DNA of 64,000 nucleotides from contig CM052358.1 in assembly GCA_028551475.1 (NCBI GenBank), forward strand, positions 7,423,938 to 7,487,937. The letters are read 5' to 3'. The number at the start of each line of letters is the position of its first letter. The stretch's first letter is position 1. This DNA comes from Casuarina equisetifolia. Its lineage: Eukaryota > Streptophyta > Magnoliopsida > Fagales > Casuarinaceae. Both the position numbers and the translations under genes were made by a program. Of the stretch, positions 34,258 through 46,022 are shown one piece after another. The notes under the pieces are model-generated. The model worked only from the letters and a program-made list of their open reading frames with translations. It was not told where the DNA came from and did no database searches.

Positions 34258-35633
34258 CATACCCAAAGTGAAAGAGACATAGAGATTATCTCATTTATTT
34301 ATCACGAGCTCTCCTCACTTTTTTGTATATACTCCATAATTTTTGGAATTCGTATAGTGAGACAATGGTTCTGCTTGGTCAAAATTTGTTCTTTTTCTAA
34401 ATCATCTAGGGTTGAAAGACCACAATTAAGAATGAAATTTCAGAAGAAATTGGTAAAGACATCTCAAAAGAGAGCCTTGTGAGCTCTAAAGATAGCCTTC
34501 TCTTAAGCCTAATTGTTGTAAAATTGGAAAAATCTGTCTTGCGAAGGATGTCATGTGCAATTATATCCCGATTCATGCAAGAAGCAGAGCTAAGAAGGTC
34601 GAAGCCGGAGCAACCAAGACTACACACCTAAAGTTATATTCTATGGCTTTGAGAAGAATCCAAGAAGTGATTTTGGACGCAGTTGCAAAGCTTTCTTGCA
34701 ATGCCTACCATCACCTGCTACGCAAAGAACAAGGACTTTGTCTTGTTTCGATAGTAGCAAGCTTCGATTGGTCTGGTACTGCAAGATGATTCCAACTTTG
34801 GCCTGTTTTTGTGCTTCACATTCGGGTAAATTGAAATTCAAAGGAGAAACAAGAGTTTCACGGAGAAAAATCCGGGAAGAAAGAGACAGAGAGAGAGAGA
34901 GCGATGAAGAAAGGGTTCTGTTACCTCAGTATTTCAGGAATTCCACTTTTATCTTATTCTCCGACGGAAAAGCAAAGGAATGACGACATAAGAACCCCCT
35001 GTATCGTCATCTACGCAGCCGTGGAAAGGTGTTTTAAAACAAAGTCCCTTAATTTCAGTGCCCACTTTGCAGCAAAAACCGTACAGCTCAATCCCCACGA
35101 ACTTCTGAACGCACTCTGCTGCATTAGGAGAACCAAGCTGAAGACCTAATTGGACGTACTCTGGTAATTTCCCCGAACCTATTTCATAGTTGTGATCCTT
35201 ATGATGAATTCTGGAAGATAATATACCCAATGGGGCATGCATCTGTTTTCATCCAGGCTTTATTTGGTTGCTGAGAAAATGTTGGAGTGCAGAAAAGAAG
35301 TTCCAATTTCTATTTCATTTTTTCTTGAGCCTTTTATTTCTATGTTGCCCTCAAGTGGGCCTCTTGAGCCTTTTATTTCTTTTTTATATCTACTTTAGGC
35401 ATAGTCCTGCCTCATCTATGTTGAGCTCTTTATATATTTGAAAAAGAAGGAAAATGCAGCATAAATTTTAGATTTTAAAATCATCATCAATGTTCATGTT
35501 AGATGACTTAAGTTTATCATAAACTGAAAAACCAAAGAAGATAAAGGGAAAAGGTTCGCTTTTTCGATCATCCAATGATCTAATGTTGTTGTGGCATCAA
35601 TTTAACTCTCCGCCACAGCTGTTCTGATTCAAC
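34258..35633. other. Upstream region of the SCL3-like gene, unexplained open frames
   Basis: 34550-35160 is GC-richer than the surroundings and open on both strands: plus at 34696-34983 and 34904-35149, minus at 35242-34949. None of the products is recognised. A short GA run lies at 34885-34900. Part of this could be a leader exon of the GRAS gene. Confidence 0.4.
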
Positions 35634-36938
35634 ATGCGCGGAGCTTCCTCTCAGATGTCAACATCTTCTCTCCAGGTTCCAGGGATGGCATTCTCTCCTG
35701 AGTTCAGATTGCCATACTCCTGGCGCAGGGAGGACGAGTCAGAGCAATGGGGAGTGTATTTGTTCAAGCTTCTTAAAGAATGTGCTAACCATGTTGCTGC
35801 GGACGACATTGACAAGGCCAATATCAGTCTCGAGCAAATCGCCCATCTTGCTTCTCCTGATGGCAATGCACCACAGCGAATTGCTACATACATAAGCGAG
35901 GCATTTGCTGACAGGATGCTTAGACGTTTTCGTGGAATGCATATTGCTCTCAATTCAACAAAAAAAATCCCAGTAGATGAAGAAACTAGAGTTCAGAGAT
36001 ACTTCTACGACCTCTGCCCCTTCTTAAGGCTTGCCTACATGCTCACAAACCAGGCCATTCTAGATGCTATCGAAGAGGAAAAAATGGTTCACGTCATTGA
36101 TCTCTATGCATCTGAGCCCGAACAATGGCTTGATCTTCTTCATTCGTTAAGTCGTCGGCGAGAAGGCCCGCCTCATTTAAGGATCACGGGTATTCATAAA
36201 CACAGAGAGGTGTTAGAGAACGTGGCTATTAAGTTGACGCACGAAGCTGAAAAATTGGACATCGCATTTCAATTCAATTCTGTTGTGAGCACATTAGAGA
36301 ATCTTGATCTTGAAACTTTGCGGATTAGGACTGGGGAAGCTCTTGTAGTCAGCTCTGTGCTTCAGCTACATTCTCTCCTGGCCACTGATGAGGAATTGTT
36401 CAGACTGAAGTATATGGCTTTTTCTGATCCCACCTCCACATTATCCCCCTTATCTCTGAAGGCATCGGCAAAGATGGAGAGCTTTCTAAGTTCGCTTTGG
36501 GGCTTCTCTCCTAAAGTGATGGTGGTAATGGAGCAGGAAGCAAACCACGGTTTTACACTAATGGAGAGAGCCACAGGAGCATTGAACTTCTACGCTGCCC
36601 TGTTTGATTGTTTGCAATCTGCTACATTAAGAGCAACAGACGAACGACAAAAGGTCGAAAAGATGCTTTTTGCAGAGGAAATAAAAAACATAATAGCATG
36701 TGAAGGAGTAGAAAGAAAAGAGAGGCATGAATCTCTTGAAAAATGGATTTTAAGGCTCGAGTTGTCTGGTTTTGGTAGGGTGCGTTTCGGCTATCACAAC
36801 AGGATGCAGGCCTCTACGCTGTTGCAGAGCGGTGGCTATCATGGTTACAGAATCAAAGAAGACAACAACGGATGTTTGCTGATCTGCTGGCACGAATGCC
36901 CCCTCTTTTCAGTGTCGGCTTGGAGGTTTATGAGATAG
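35634..36938 (+). CDS. SCL3: GRAS-family transcriptional regulator, SCARECROW-LIKE 3 type
   Basis: Single-exon, 434 aa, no stops. GRAS motifs appear in order. Leucine heptad region I begins at about residue 40 (YLFKLLKECANHVAADDI, then LEQIAHLASPDG). The VHIID motif reads VHVIDL at 152-157, and GPPHLRITGIH at 178-188 follows. Leucine heptad region II has GEALVVSSVLQLHSLLA and the PFYRE region includes SPKVMVVMEQEANH. The RVER/SAW end reads GYRIKED through CPLFSVSAWRF at 424-432. The short N-terminus and the ASPDGNAPQRIA block are typical of SCL3, a nuclear co-regulator that promotes gibberellin responses by opposing DELLA proteins and acts in root endodermis patterning. In this copy VHVID is followed by LYASEPEQW where family members have LDASEPAQW. 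Assignment to the SCL3 subgroup is inferred from whole-protein resemblance. Confidence 0.92.
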   Translation: MRGASSQMSTSSLQVPGMAFSPEFRLPYSWRREDESEQWGVYLFKLLKECANHVAADDIDKANISLEQIAHLASPDGNAPQRIATYISEAFADRMLRRFRGMHIALNSTKKIPVDEETRVQRYFYDLCPFLRLAYMLTNQAILDAIEEEKMVHVIDLYASEPEQWLDLLHSLSRRREGPPHLRITGIHKHREVLENVAIKLTHEAEKLDIAFQFNSVVSTLENLDLETLRIRTGEALVVSSVLQLHSLLATDEELFRLKYMAFSDPTSTLSPLSLKASAKMESFLSSLWGFSPKVMVVMEQEANHGFTLMERATGALNFYAALFDCLQSATLRATDERQKVEKMLFAEEIKNIIACEGVERKERHESLEKWILRLELSGFGRVRFGYHNRMQASTLLQSGGYHGYRIKEDNNGCLLICWHECPLFSVSAWRFMR

Positions 36939-37511
36939 GACTGAGATCAGTTGCTCTGCTACAACTGGTTGCTTTGGTTATTTTTCTCTTTCTTCTTTGC
37001 ATAAAATGTCTTGGGATTTGGTGTCTTCTGCAAGAATATACCGTTCCGTGGAAGGAACTCAAGAACTCCACTCTTTGTGAAACTTCTACTGTTTATTCTG
37101 TTTGTTATTGTGACCTTTCTGTTGTTGATCTTTTGTGTAATTGAGTGCTGAAACCATTGTTTTGAAGAAAGTGAGAGATGAGATACGGCAGTCAGCCATT
37201 TAAATCCTGCCTCTAGAGCTTAAATTAGCATGCAGTCTGAATTTGTTGAGACAAGAAGCAGCATTATCATTTGTTACTTCTGCTTATTCTGTAATTAGAA
37301 AAATACAGCAATTGCTAATCAAACACTCTCTGTTGGACAGACATGACTTGGAAGACTTAAACAAGAAATGGACAACCAACTAAACTCTGCAAGAAACTTG
37401 GAATTCCTAGAAAGTTCCATACTTTAGAGTCAGCCTACTCCATAAATCTAGAGAGATTAAAGAACTTTCTAATGGTAAAAACACTCCAAAACTGCAAGAA
37501 ATTTCAATCTT
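36939..37511. other. Convergent intergenic region between SCL3 and dirigent genes
   Basis: Holds the 3' ends of both genes, which converge. A TGTTTGTTATTGTGACC-type T-rich 3' flank follows SCL3. No other gene. Confidence 0.5.
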
Positions 37512-38072
37512 TCAGAAATGCGAGACTGTGACATTGTATTCAACCACAGCATTTCCAGTTGTTGGACTGAAATTCACCGTCTTCGCCAAAGCGTAGCCGC
37601 GAGCAAGTCGGAAAACTCCACTGCCTCCGACAATGGGCATTTCCCTGACCGAATGAAGAATAGGATTATGCCCAAGAATGCTAAGAGTACTTCCATTATA
37701 CAGACCTTCAGTGAAAGCGTAATTTATCACCATAAGCAACTCAACGTCACTTTGAGAAGCCAATGCATAAATTCCCTGAGCTTTTCCCACGAGCTTTGAA
37801 GTTGGCTCTGGCCCTTCCGTCAATGCGTCGTCTATCATAAAAGTAGCACCAAAGCCACCAACTGATGTGTCTGGTGGTGTGATAATTTTAATGGCTGTCG
37901 GGTTTTTGCCACCTAGTATGTCATGGAAATAGAAGTGCAAGTAGGTCGTTTTCTCTACAGGTTTTGCGTACATGGTCAAAAGGGATTGCTCAGAGAATAC
38001 TCCAGAAATAGTCTGGAAGGAAGCTGAGAAGAGGATGAGAAAGAGGGAGGGGACAGCATAAAAAGAAGCCAT
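37512..38072 (-). CDS. Dirigent protein
   Basis: Intronless, 186 aa, the usual length and structure of the family. Residues 1-24 form a signal peptide (hydrophobic core SLFLILFSASFQT). Then come the conserved blocks YLHFYFHDILGGKNPTAIKI, FGATFMIDDALTEGPEPTS, GKAQGIYALASQ, INYAFTEGLYNGSTLSILGH and REMPIVGGSGVFRLARGYAL, with a last NVTVSHF. At least two N-glycosylation sequons are visible (NGS and NVT near the end). Dirigent proteins work in the apoplast, steering stereoselective coupling of phenoxy radicals into lignans or related products; the product specificity cannot be read from sequence. The gene is on the same strand as the two TBL genes, and relics of two further dirigent copies lie at 39826-40010 and 47575-47760. 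Confidence 0.93.
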   Translation of the reverse strand: MASFYAVPSLFLILFSASFQTISGVFSEQSLLTMYAKPVEKTTYLHFYFHDILGGKNPTAIKIITPPDTSVGGFGATFMIDDALTEGPEPTSKLVGKAQGIYALASQSDVELLMVINYAFTEGLYNGSTLSILGHNPILHSVREMPIVGGSGVFRLARGYALAKTVNFSPTTGNAVVEYNVTVSHF

Positions 38073-39461
38073 TTTTGAATCAGTTTTCAGCTGTGTCTGA
38101 TAGCGAGTGATGAGAGGCTATTTGTAAGGTGGGGAAGACTCGGGCGCTTGATGTTTCTTGCACGATAAGCCTTCGAATGTTTGGTGGCAAGTGCACTTCC
38201 ATATCCCAGCAGCAAGGGGACATGCTTTCGAATCATCAGGTTCAACCGAAAGAGAGAGGCTCAGACTGAGCCTGCTGATTAAATTAGCTCCAAGAAATAA
38301 AACCTCTCAAGGCGTGGCAGGTTTAACGGTTAGAGGTAACAAGGATTTCGAAAAAATGTGCGGAAGACCTCGTATCCTCGGCAGAAATTGGCTTATATCT
38401 TATTTCATTATTATCATTTTCTTTCTTGTCACCATAAAAAAGTACTTTTAACTTTCATATTGTGTGAAGAATGAAAGTCTCCTATTAAGTATATAACTTC
38501 TTGTTATAATGCTCAATCAAATGAAAGAAATGATTATTTAATCTTAAAGTTAATTTTTAAGTTGAATCTTTAGGCCTTCTAACACGATATAAAAGCCCAA
38601 ATAAAATTACCTTTATTTTATGTAAATTTGAGTCTAATATCATTTAACATCCATGAGATTACATGCCAGACAAGTTTTACATCAAGTATGTAATTCTTTA
38701 AAGTTAGGTTTAAATGAAAAAAAAAAGTTCTTCGAACTTTATAACTATTTTTTGGGTTTTGTTTTTTAGCACTCTAACAATAATTGGTCCCCCCAAATTG
38801 GAATCACAAAACTTGAACCGAAAGTTACAGAATTATTCAGCTTTTTGGTTGACGACCAAAGGCGTATACGCAATCATTTCAACAGAGACGGAAAATTAAC
38901 ATGCGTATGACAGAACAAGGAAACGTGTGAGGCCCATCTGACCCCTTTTCTAGAATGCAAAAACCAAATGATTCAAGGTGTGCATGCTTGCTTCACAGGC
39001 AAGGCCTCATACCTTTACTTTCTGCTGGTCATCACAGTTTCCCTTGCCGTTGAAGTTTTCTTTTGTGCCAAGTTGCATTTGGGTTTCAACAGTTGCGAAA
39101 CCACCCTGACGATCCATCATCGCTTACAACCCTGAGTCTCAGATACAAACACGCCTTCAGGGAAACTTGATGTATTTTTTGATTCTTCCTCTTTCGTAAG
39201 CACTTCTCTGTAACCAAATGAATAAAGCTAAAAGGAAACAGTTCAAACTCGAGTTTATTAAAACTCATTTCGCCCATTCTTAGCCTAATTTCAATGGTAA
39301 ATCAGACTCAATTATTAAATATTTTGGATTTGCAAATTATCATCTCTGCTTAGCTCAACTAGACTTAGCTTCACTTAAATTTGTAAGCTGAGTTCCTATA
39401 AGTTCCATTCAACTTGTTTAGTTTGTTCAAACCCTTTTGGATCATACACAGTTTTGAGCAT

Positions 39462-39500
<39 letters not shown>
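38073..39500. other. Intergenic upstream of the dirigent gene
   Basis: No gene recognised; short unrelated frames on both strands. 39464-39498 is an (AT)n microsatellite just left of the tandem duplication. Confidence 0.5.
39464..39498. repeat. (AT)n microsatellite
   Basis: About seventeen uninterrupted TA units. A second short tract is at 43838-43861 in the first intron of the left TBL gene. Confidence 0.95.
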
Positions 39501-39501
<1 letters not shown>

Positions 39502-39825
39502 TGAGGTGCTTTATGTCCACCTCAAAACGGAAAGTATACTTGGTCGGCCAACATGACTGATTAAAATATAGGGCCACAAAGGATATGATGCGTGTCTTCC
39601 CATCAACCCAAAGCCTAACTGTCCGTTTAGTCCACACCATCTTCTTGCTCTCCTTGAGATGCAAGGGTAAAGAACGATTGCATCCACTTCTTTGATAATG
39701 GTAAGCATCCAAAGGACAGAAGTTCAAAACAAGTTTGTTATACTTACCATGCTAAGCACGGTTTTTGTTGAACTCATTGCTCAAAAGGTACTGACAACAG
39801 TGTAATAAATGGATGGTGGAAGAAT

Positions 39826-40010
39826 TGTTCCTAAACATTGTTCCTATGTTTGGATCCACCCAACTTGTGTGTGCCAATGCACGGCTACCAGCATTCCTGA
39901 AGAGCCAGTACCTCTAACAATGAGCAGCTCTCTCATGTTATTAATCATCGGATTTCTTCCAAAAATGGTAATGCTACTCCATAATTCATAACCATAAGCA
40001 AAGCAAGTTT
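39826..40010 (-). pseudogene. Dirigent pseudogene, left copy
   Basis: The minus strand reads ELWSSITIFGRNPMINNMRE then LLIVRGTG in one frame and LFRNAGSRALAHTSWVDPN in the next. This matches the last 60 or so residues of dirigent proteins (STLSILGHNPILHSVRE, IVGGSGVFRLARGYALAKT) with a frameshift after GTG. The N-terminal half is absent. Confidence 0.85.
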
Positions 40011-41149
40011 TCACGGGACTACGACAGCCGGGCTTATGGGCCCCGAGCATTAGTTTATTGGAAAAGAGGGTTTTCAGTATTATAGTTTTGAGGATGATAA
40101 AAGGATTTTTGTTGTGTATGACCAAAAAAAATTATTTTATGAGTTTAGTAAATATTGAATATAAATAAAGGAAATAATGGTGTATAAATTATAATATGTT
40201 GATATTATAAAGTAATCAATTTCTTATACATGTCTTCTAAATGCCCACACTATGTGATGTTATTTTTCAATATATACGTGTTGATGCTTTCTTTGTATGT
40301 GTGTGTTTCTAGGTGTGAAAAACGCACATTTGATTAGAAGATAGGTATTGCTTTCATAACAAAGCTCACAACCTAATATGCATTGCAAGGGGACCATAAT
40401 ATAACCCATAGATCACATTGGTTGTGGGAGGACATGTTAAAAATAATTTGAGTTGTCTCTCATTAATTAAATCTTTTTTAGAATGAAAAACACAACCCTT
40501 CTTACAAGCTAATTTTAAGGAAAAATTAACTTTCTCAACAAATGGAGAAGACACTTTAAGATAGACCAATAAAAGTATATTGGTTCCTATAGTCACAAGC
40601 TAATGAAGGTCATGACTACATAAATATCGGATATCAGATAAGATAATATGCCAATTACACCTTATTGGTGTGCCAATATGGTTGATGCGTTGTGAATAAT
40701 TCCTTAAAGGAAGTCCCTTTCCTTCATTTAAAGGAACCCTTAAGAACAAAACTATAGAAGCCAAGGAACCTTTAACCAAAAATTGAATGTTGGTCCCCCA
40801 CAATCCCTTTCGTAAAGTTCCCCAAAAGGAAAAGAAATTTAATACCAACAAGAAAATTAAGCTCAAAGAATTGTGGAACGGAGTGTAGATAATATTATAT
40901 AAGTGACAGGGGTAGTTCTAAGTCGCATACAAAAGGCTTGCATATAACAAAAGCAAGTAACATCTTATATGAATGTTCAGCTCCACATATTTTCTACATG
41001 CTAACTTCTACATAATTTACGAATAACTTTGCCGGACATACAGTCAGTGAGTTGGTGGCCTTCACAATTCTTTTTCTTGTTCTTCTAGGCGGCATTATTT
41101 CCACAGGACACGCATAGCATGTAAATTATACAAATTACATAATTTACAT

Positions 41150-41560
41150 GGAAATTGTGTTGGACATATAGTCAGTGCGTGTCCTAGGCATTATTTCCTG
41201 ATTAGAGGGAATAAACTCAGTCATTAACGTTTCTTCTATGACCTTTTCTAACATAAAATGGACATCAACTTCTAGGTGTTTAGAACAGTCATGGAAAACC
41301 AGGTCCGTAGCTAAGCAGAGTGCTGAAATATTGTCGCTATAAAGCTATATAAGAGAGAATTGGCCAACTCCCAAGTGCCTGAGAGGATGGATTAGTTAAG
41401 TAGAGTGCTGAAAAATTGTCACTATAAAGCTATATAGGAGAGAATTGGTAAACTCCCAAGTGCCTGAGAAGATGGGAATCTGTACAGCTTCTACCATCCA
41501 TGCTACCAACGCCCAATACTTTGCTTTTGTCAAAGACAGTGACATGGTTAGTTAGAGCCA
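41150..41560 (-). mobile_element. Ty1/copia RNase H remnant with internal tandem duplication
   Basis: The minus strand gives TKAKYWALVAWMVEAVQI (family: TEAEYRAL) from about 41530, and YSDNISALCLATDLVFHD then CSKHLEVDVHFMLEKVI from about 41350 to 41230. The latter matches the family pattern CDNxSALxLAxNPVFHxRTKHIEVDxHF. Between them an 85-bp unit is duplicated in tandem (41313-41475). Stops and losses make it inactive. It is private to the left unit. Confidence 0.75.
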
Positions 41561-42192
41561 TTTCCGATTCTTGGTGGTTTTATGGCACGAGAGTTGGAAG
41601 TGGTTGACAAAAGCTCATCCTAGCCCTTTGTCACACGTCCAGAGCATACTCCCACACTGACTTGATTGATCCAATGCCAAGATGGCAAGATTGGATTGGT
41701 TTCTGACTTTTCCACTCCCACACTGATATTTTTCAAAGGGAAATTTGATTAATCCAACGGTGAGATGGCAAGATAGGATTGGTGTTGATTTTTTCCAATC
41801 GAGAGACAAGGGAGGCAGAACAAGTTGAGGCAGAGTACGTTCTGGTTCCATTCCACACTGCGACGCCGTGACCTGAGTTTCACCAATCTGAACATCCCCA
41901 GAAGCAAGTTGAAGTGGGGAGGACTCTTTCACAAAATGTTGTCATCAAATGGAATTTTATTAAGGATACAAAAGAACTTCCACATGTGCTACCAACAACA
42001 ATTGTCATTTAGCTTTATATAGCTTTGTAATTATTTGCAGTTAAAAGCAATGAATAAGTTGTATATCAATGATGCTACTTAATAGACAATGTAGATCATT
42101 GCCAAATGTGGTTGAAGTACAACTTTATCCTTCTGTTGGAGACTATTTGATCTTCTTGCTTTCATGGCTGCGCTCTTTGTACATTCAGGAAT

Positions 42193-44919
42193 TCAATTAC
42201 TGACCAGAGCTGCATATAGAAGTTGATTCCAGATGTCTGGAAGTCCAGCTACGCACCAATGGGTGCAGTCCATGCCCTTGAATCCATTATAAGAGCTAGG
42301 ATGTGCATCTTTTCTGAGCTGCGAGAGTGTCGTTATGTTAAGCAAATGAACAGGGTTCTTTATCGTGCTTAAGACTTCTTCCAGTACGTATGCTGCTGGT
42401 GGCAAACCACCTTGGTAAGTCGACCCGTTTATTGGTTCTGTCTCCTTTCCACAGTTTGTCACTTCTGGCTCGTCCCAATTGCTGCCACTATAATGACACA
42501 AAAAGAAAAAACAAGGTTCTGAAATTTTCTGGGTAGTTCAAAACTGGAAACACAAAAGGAAATTATGTTCTCTACGTCCGTATTTAGGATCCTTTTTAAT
42601 CACATTCCATCAGTTTTCAATTCTAAATCACACTCCTTTCATTATGTCTACTAATGACACTCGCATCAAGTGAGAATCACGTAACCTGATTATGCGTCAA
42701 TGATACATGTGGCTTTAAATGAACACAGAAGCTCACCACATGGCAGTAGCTGAGGAAGTGTGATTAGAAAGCAAACTTTGCTCAAGCAATGTTGGAGCTA
42801 AAAAAAGAGGTGAATGAAAATGGCTTACTTGTAATGGGAAGGAGAAATTCCTTGAAAAATGACTCTAGTTTTTATTGGATCGACATCTGTGTCAACCCAC
42901 TTGGCCCAGGTTGTTAAACCTTTGCGAAAAGCAACTATGCGATCCATGTCCTGCACAACTTTGTTTTCATCTTCAATGTAGTCCCATCTGCAATCAGAAA
43001 AGCCGTCACGTAAGCTTATTTTTAAAGCCACTTTTTGTTGGATGCTTTGAGAGAAGACCGCGTGTGCTTGACTTTATAGAGCTCATACGGTTGCTTAGGT
43101 CCTCTTCGGTACCACCAAAGCCAAGTGTTGAAGACCAGAACATCCATCTGCTTCCACAAGTCGCCATTCTTCAGGGAATCAAGCTTCAAAACTCGACCAA
43201 TTTCTTCTTCTTCAATGTCTACCAAGTAGTGAGAGTTAAACAACATAACTGAAACTCCATAGTCCTGCAAATTCTACAGGAAAACGTCATAACTTCCTTT
43301 GGTACCCAGGCAACCAGGACAATATGTAAAGCCTGAAATTGATGTGCAAGAGAAACCAATGGAGGTTCACTTACCTTGAAGGTGGTGATAGAAACTGTCT
43401 CATTAGTCTGCTCAATGATTTTGGAATCTGGCACGGCGGCATGAATCATGCAGACTAGAGATTGCCACTGGTTGAGACTTATGGAGTCCCCAATGAACAT
43501 GATCTTCTTGTCCTTCAACCTCTGTAGTAAATCGTGACCATCAAATCTGCAAGGATTTTCCACGTACGTAATAGTCGTATTTAGTAAGAACAAATATTTC
43601 CCAGAAGTAAGGGGAAAAAATAATGTAACACAAAAATAAATTGTGGGTTTCGCATATTTGTCTCATAACAGCAAACCGAAGCCAAGACACTCAACATCGT
43701 CCTAAGGGACAAATGTTTTTAAGGTTAATTATCATTATGCCAGGAAAATTAAGTTCAAATTTGAAGGTAATGATGCCCCGTTCAAAAAATCAAGAATTAT
43801 CAGTATTGGCATTAAAAGTTCTTAAGAGAGGGAAATATATATATATATATATATATATATCCCCTGTGCACAGAATTTGAAGCCCATTTGAGCTGTGTTG
43901 GCGTGAGTTGGTTCTCGTTCCTACAGGACAAAGCCGCTCTTACCCTATTCACAACTCATTCTTTGTCACGTGGGGAAACAATTGTCTTACACGATCAGAT
44001 CATCTCAAATGTTATTGGCCCAGCTACAAAAAAGAGCCAAAAAAATAAAAGGACAAAGGAATGGAAGAAAATTGTTACCAACCCAAATACATACGCGTTG
44101 CTTGTATTCTAAACCAGAATGAGAGCAAACTGGGTCGTCTACCCCAAAAAATGGTGATACAACCACAGCATAATGATAAATAAGGTAGAAACGGCAGGAG
44201 AAGGAAATAGGTTAACGAAAGTTTTTTAACTAAGTCCCGATAAACTCTACCCTACTGTTATATATCATTCACATTGAAAATCTTGAAAGGAGATAATTTT
44301 TTTTACAGACAGTACTCAATGAAAAATAAATGGCCACCGAAATGTGATTCTGGAGGTCTTTTAATATCTCCAGAGAGATACTGTGAGCCTTAAAAAAGAC
44401 GGTAAACAAACTCCAAATTCCTCAGAGAAAAAAACATGTCCAGCACGCACGGAAGAAAAGAAGCTCCACTTTCCCATAAAGTCACAGGACGTTGAATAAA
44501 TGGCAGGCGAAGGAAAGCACATGAATGTTCTTTGTTTTTACTTTATTGGTTATGTACTCACATGCCTAACAGGACAAAGGAATCTAAAACAGAGACTGCA
44601 AGTGCGCCGAGAAAGAGAAGAAGAACCTGGGTAAGACGCAGTCCGAGGGCCGCCATCTATACTTGAGGTAGAGCTTATCAGGGCGGCCGTACTTTTGGCA
44701 GTCGAACTCCTTGCGGATGTGAGGACATGTCTCGGAGTCGTAGAGAGGGTAAGAGTCAGCCAGCACCCAAGTCCCTTCATACAAGTTGCAGCTTTCTGGC
44801 ATTTTTCTCCAGCCCCCATGGCCTCTTCTGTTGATGATTAGTTTGGCTAAACCAAGACGCGAGTAAATCACCAAGAAGGCGACGAGGATGGAACAAGATA
44901 TCTGAATTCCAGAACCCAT
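42193..44919 (-). CDS. TBL family polysaccharide O-acetyltransferase, copy A
   Basis: Five predicted exons (44919-44627, 43546-43375, 43264-43089, 42987-42829, 42487-42193) join in frame to 364 aa with consistent GT-AG sites. Start chosen at MGSGIQIS, shared with copy B, rather than the in-frame ATG at 45009. Residues 7-25 form an N-terminal membrane anchor, as expected for a type II Golgi protein. The TBL domain follows ([22 protein letters not shown]-like [20 protein letters not shown]). The GDS motif ([14 protein letters not shown]) has its nucleophilic Ser at 119. [15 protein letters not shown] is conserved, and DCTHWC holds the DxxH pair (Asp340, His343). TBL proteins acetylate xylan, xyloglucan, mannan or pectin; the substrate is not inferable. 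No defect seen. Introns are 100-1080 bp and the first carries an AT microsatellite. Confidence 0.92.
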
Positions 44920-45308
44920 CGTCGTTTCTGCCGAGAGAGAGAATGGTCGCTGCGTTTGGAGAGAGAGCAGTTTATAGCAGCAGCAAATCTGCCTACTTTG
45001 ATCAAACATGCCACAGTTTTTATACTCTACCCTGATGGTAATCGTAAGGAGTTGAAAAACTTGTTAAAAGTAGTTACCATGTCAATCTTGGAACAAAATA
45101 GGCAACTGATCTGTGACATATTTGACAGATTATCTACTAATGTATTTCCGATTTATTAATAATAATAAAATTAATGCTGTCTTGTGTCGCAAGAGTTACC
45201 ATCTTCACACTTGTTCCTGTCGCTAGTCAGCGAGGAAGGGGTCTACTATTCCTTTTTTGAAGGGATTAACATAAAGGTTTATAGTGTTACGACTCCGGCA
45301 ATGCAATC

Positions 45309-46022
45309 ACGTGTGCTTTAAGTTCTTACATTTCAAGGTATCTTCATTCTGGATGTTCAAGACAAAAATAAACCCTTTCTGCTAACTTTTGCATTCAGTT
45401 TTGACTGTATTTATTATAATTTATTGCACGGATTCATTTCATTAAATTTAAGTCAGTTAAAAATACCTTTTCAGCTGGAGAATTAACTCTTGAAATTTCT
45501 CATGCAAGGGTTTCCTAGATATTTTTTTAATTTTAATAACCCAAAATGTCCACCAAACTTTGTTTAATGACTTAAACCAAGAATATAGAGAATTTGAATT
45601 CAAGATACTTGTTTTGTAAGATTTCTTATACGAACTCTCATTACAATATGTCTCTAGGTATTTATTAGTATCAATAAACGAATTTATCTTTTTAGTTTCA
45701 GACTGTGATGGGGGATAACTTCTAGCTTGAAGATGAATCTATTCGGGACACCTCTGTAGAGGATTTCGATGAATCGTGAATTGGACAGGGAATGGCAGAG
45801 AGGTCGTGATCAAATATCATACAGTAGGTAGACAATTATAAGTGGTTCCCCGTCTTTTACTCCTGATTTTTCCTGTGCTTTAGCCTAAGTGTCTTTATTA
45901 ATTAATTATTTTAGTTGCTGATAAGCTTTTCAGAATGATATCGTGAAGGTATCTCCGCAGGAAAAAGAAGCTTCTACGCAAGAAAGATTTAAAATCGGCT
46001 TTAAGGAATCAGTCCTTGTTGG
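45309..46022 (+). pseudogene. YAE1: YAE1 gene fragment (intron 2 to exon 4)
   Basis: Aligns with about 54960-55592, including intron sequence. Exon-3-like sequence follows TTTCAG at about 45696 and has a TAG within the first dozen codons. Exon 4 begins near 45935 and is cut after GAATCAGTCCTTGTTGG at 46022, where the functional gene continues GCTACAACTGG. No start codon, no exon 2, no exon 5. The break coincides with the junction of the tandem duplication. Confidence 0.88.

Larger units (their letters stand above)
39510..46022. repeat. Tandem duplication, left unit (dirigent relic, TBL, YAE1 fragment)
   Basis: The left unit of a head-to-tail duplication with 46023 to about 55592. Matching parts include 39515-39620 with 46045-46130, 39645-40800 with 47388-48480, 41935-45308 with 48940-52191 and 45309-46022 with about 54960-55592. 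Each unit has its own private insert in the spacer: 40800-41935 here, 48480-48945 on the right. Confidence 0.85.
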
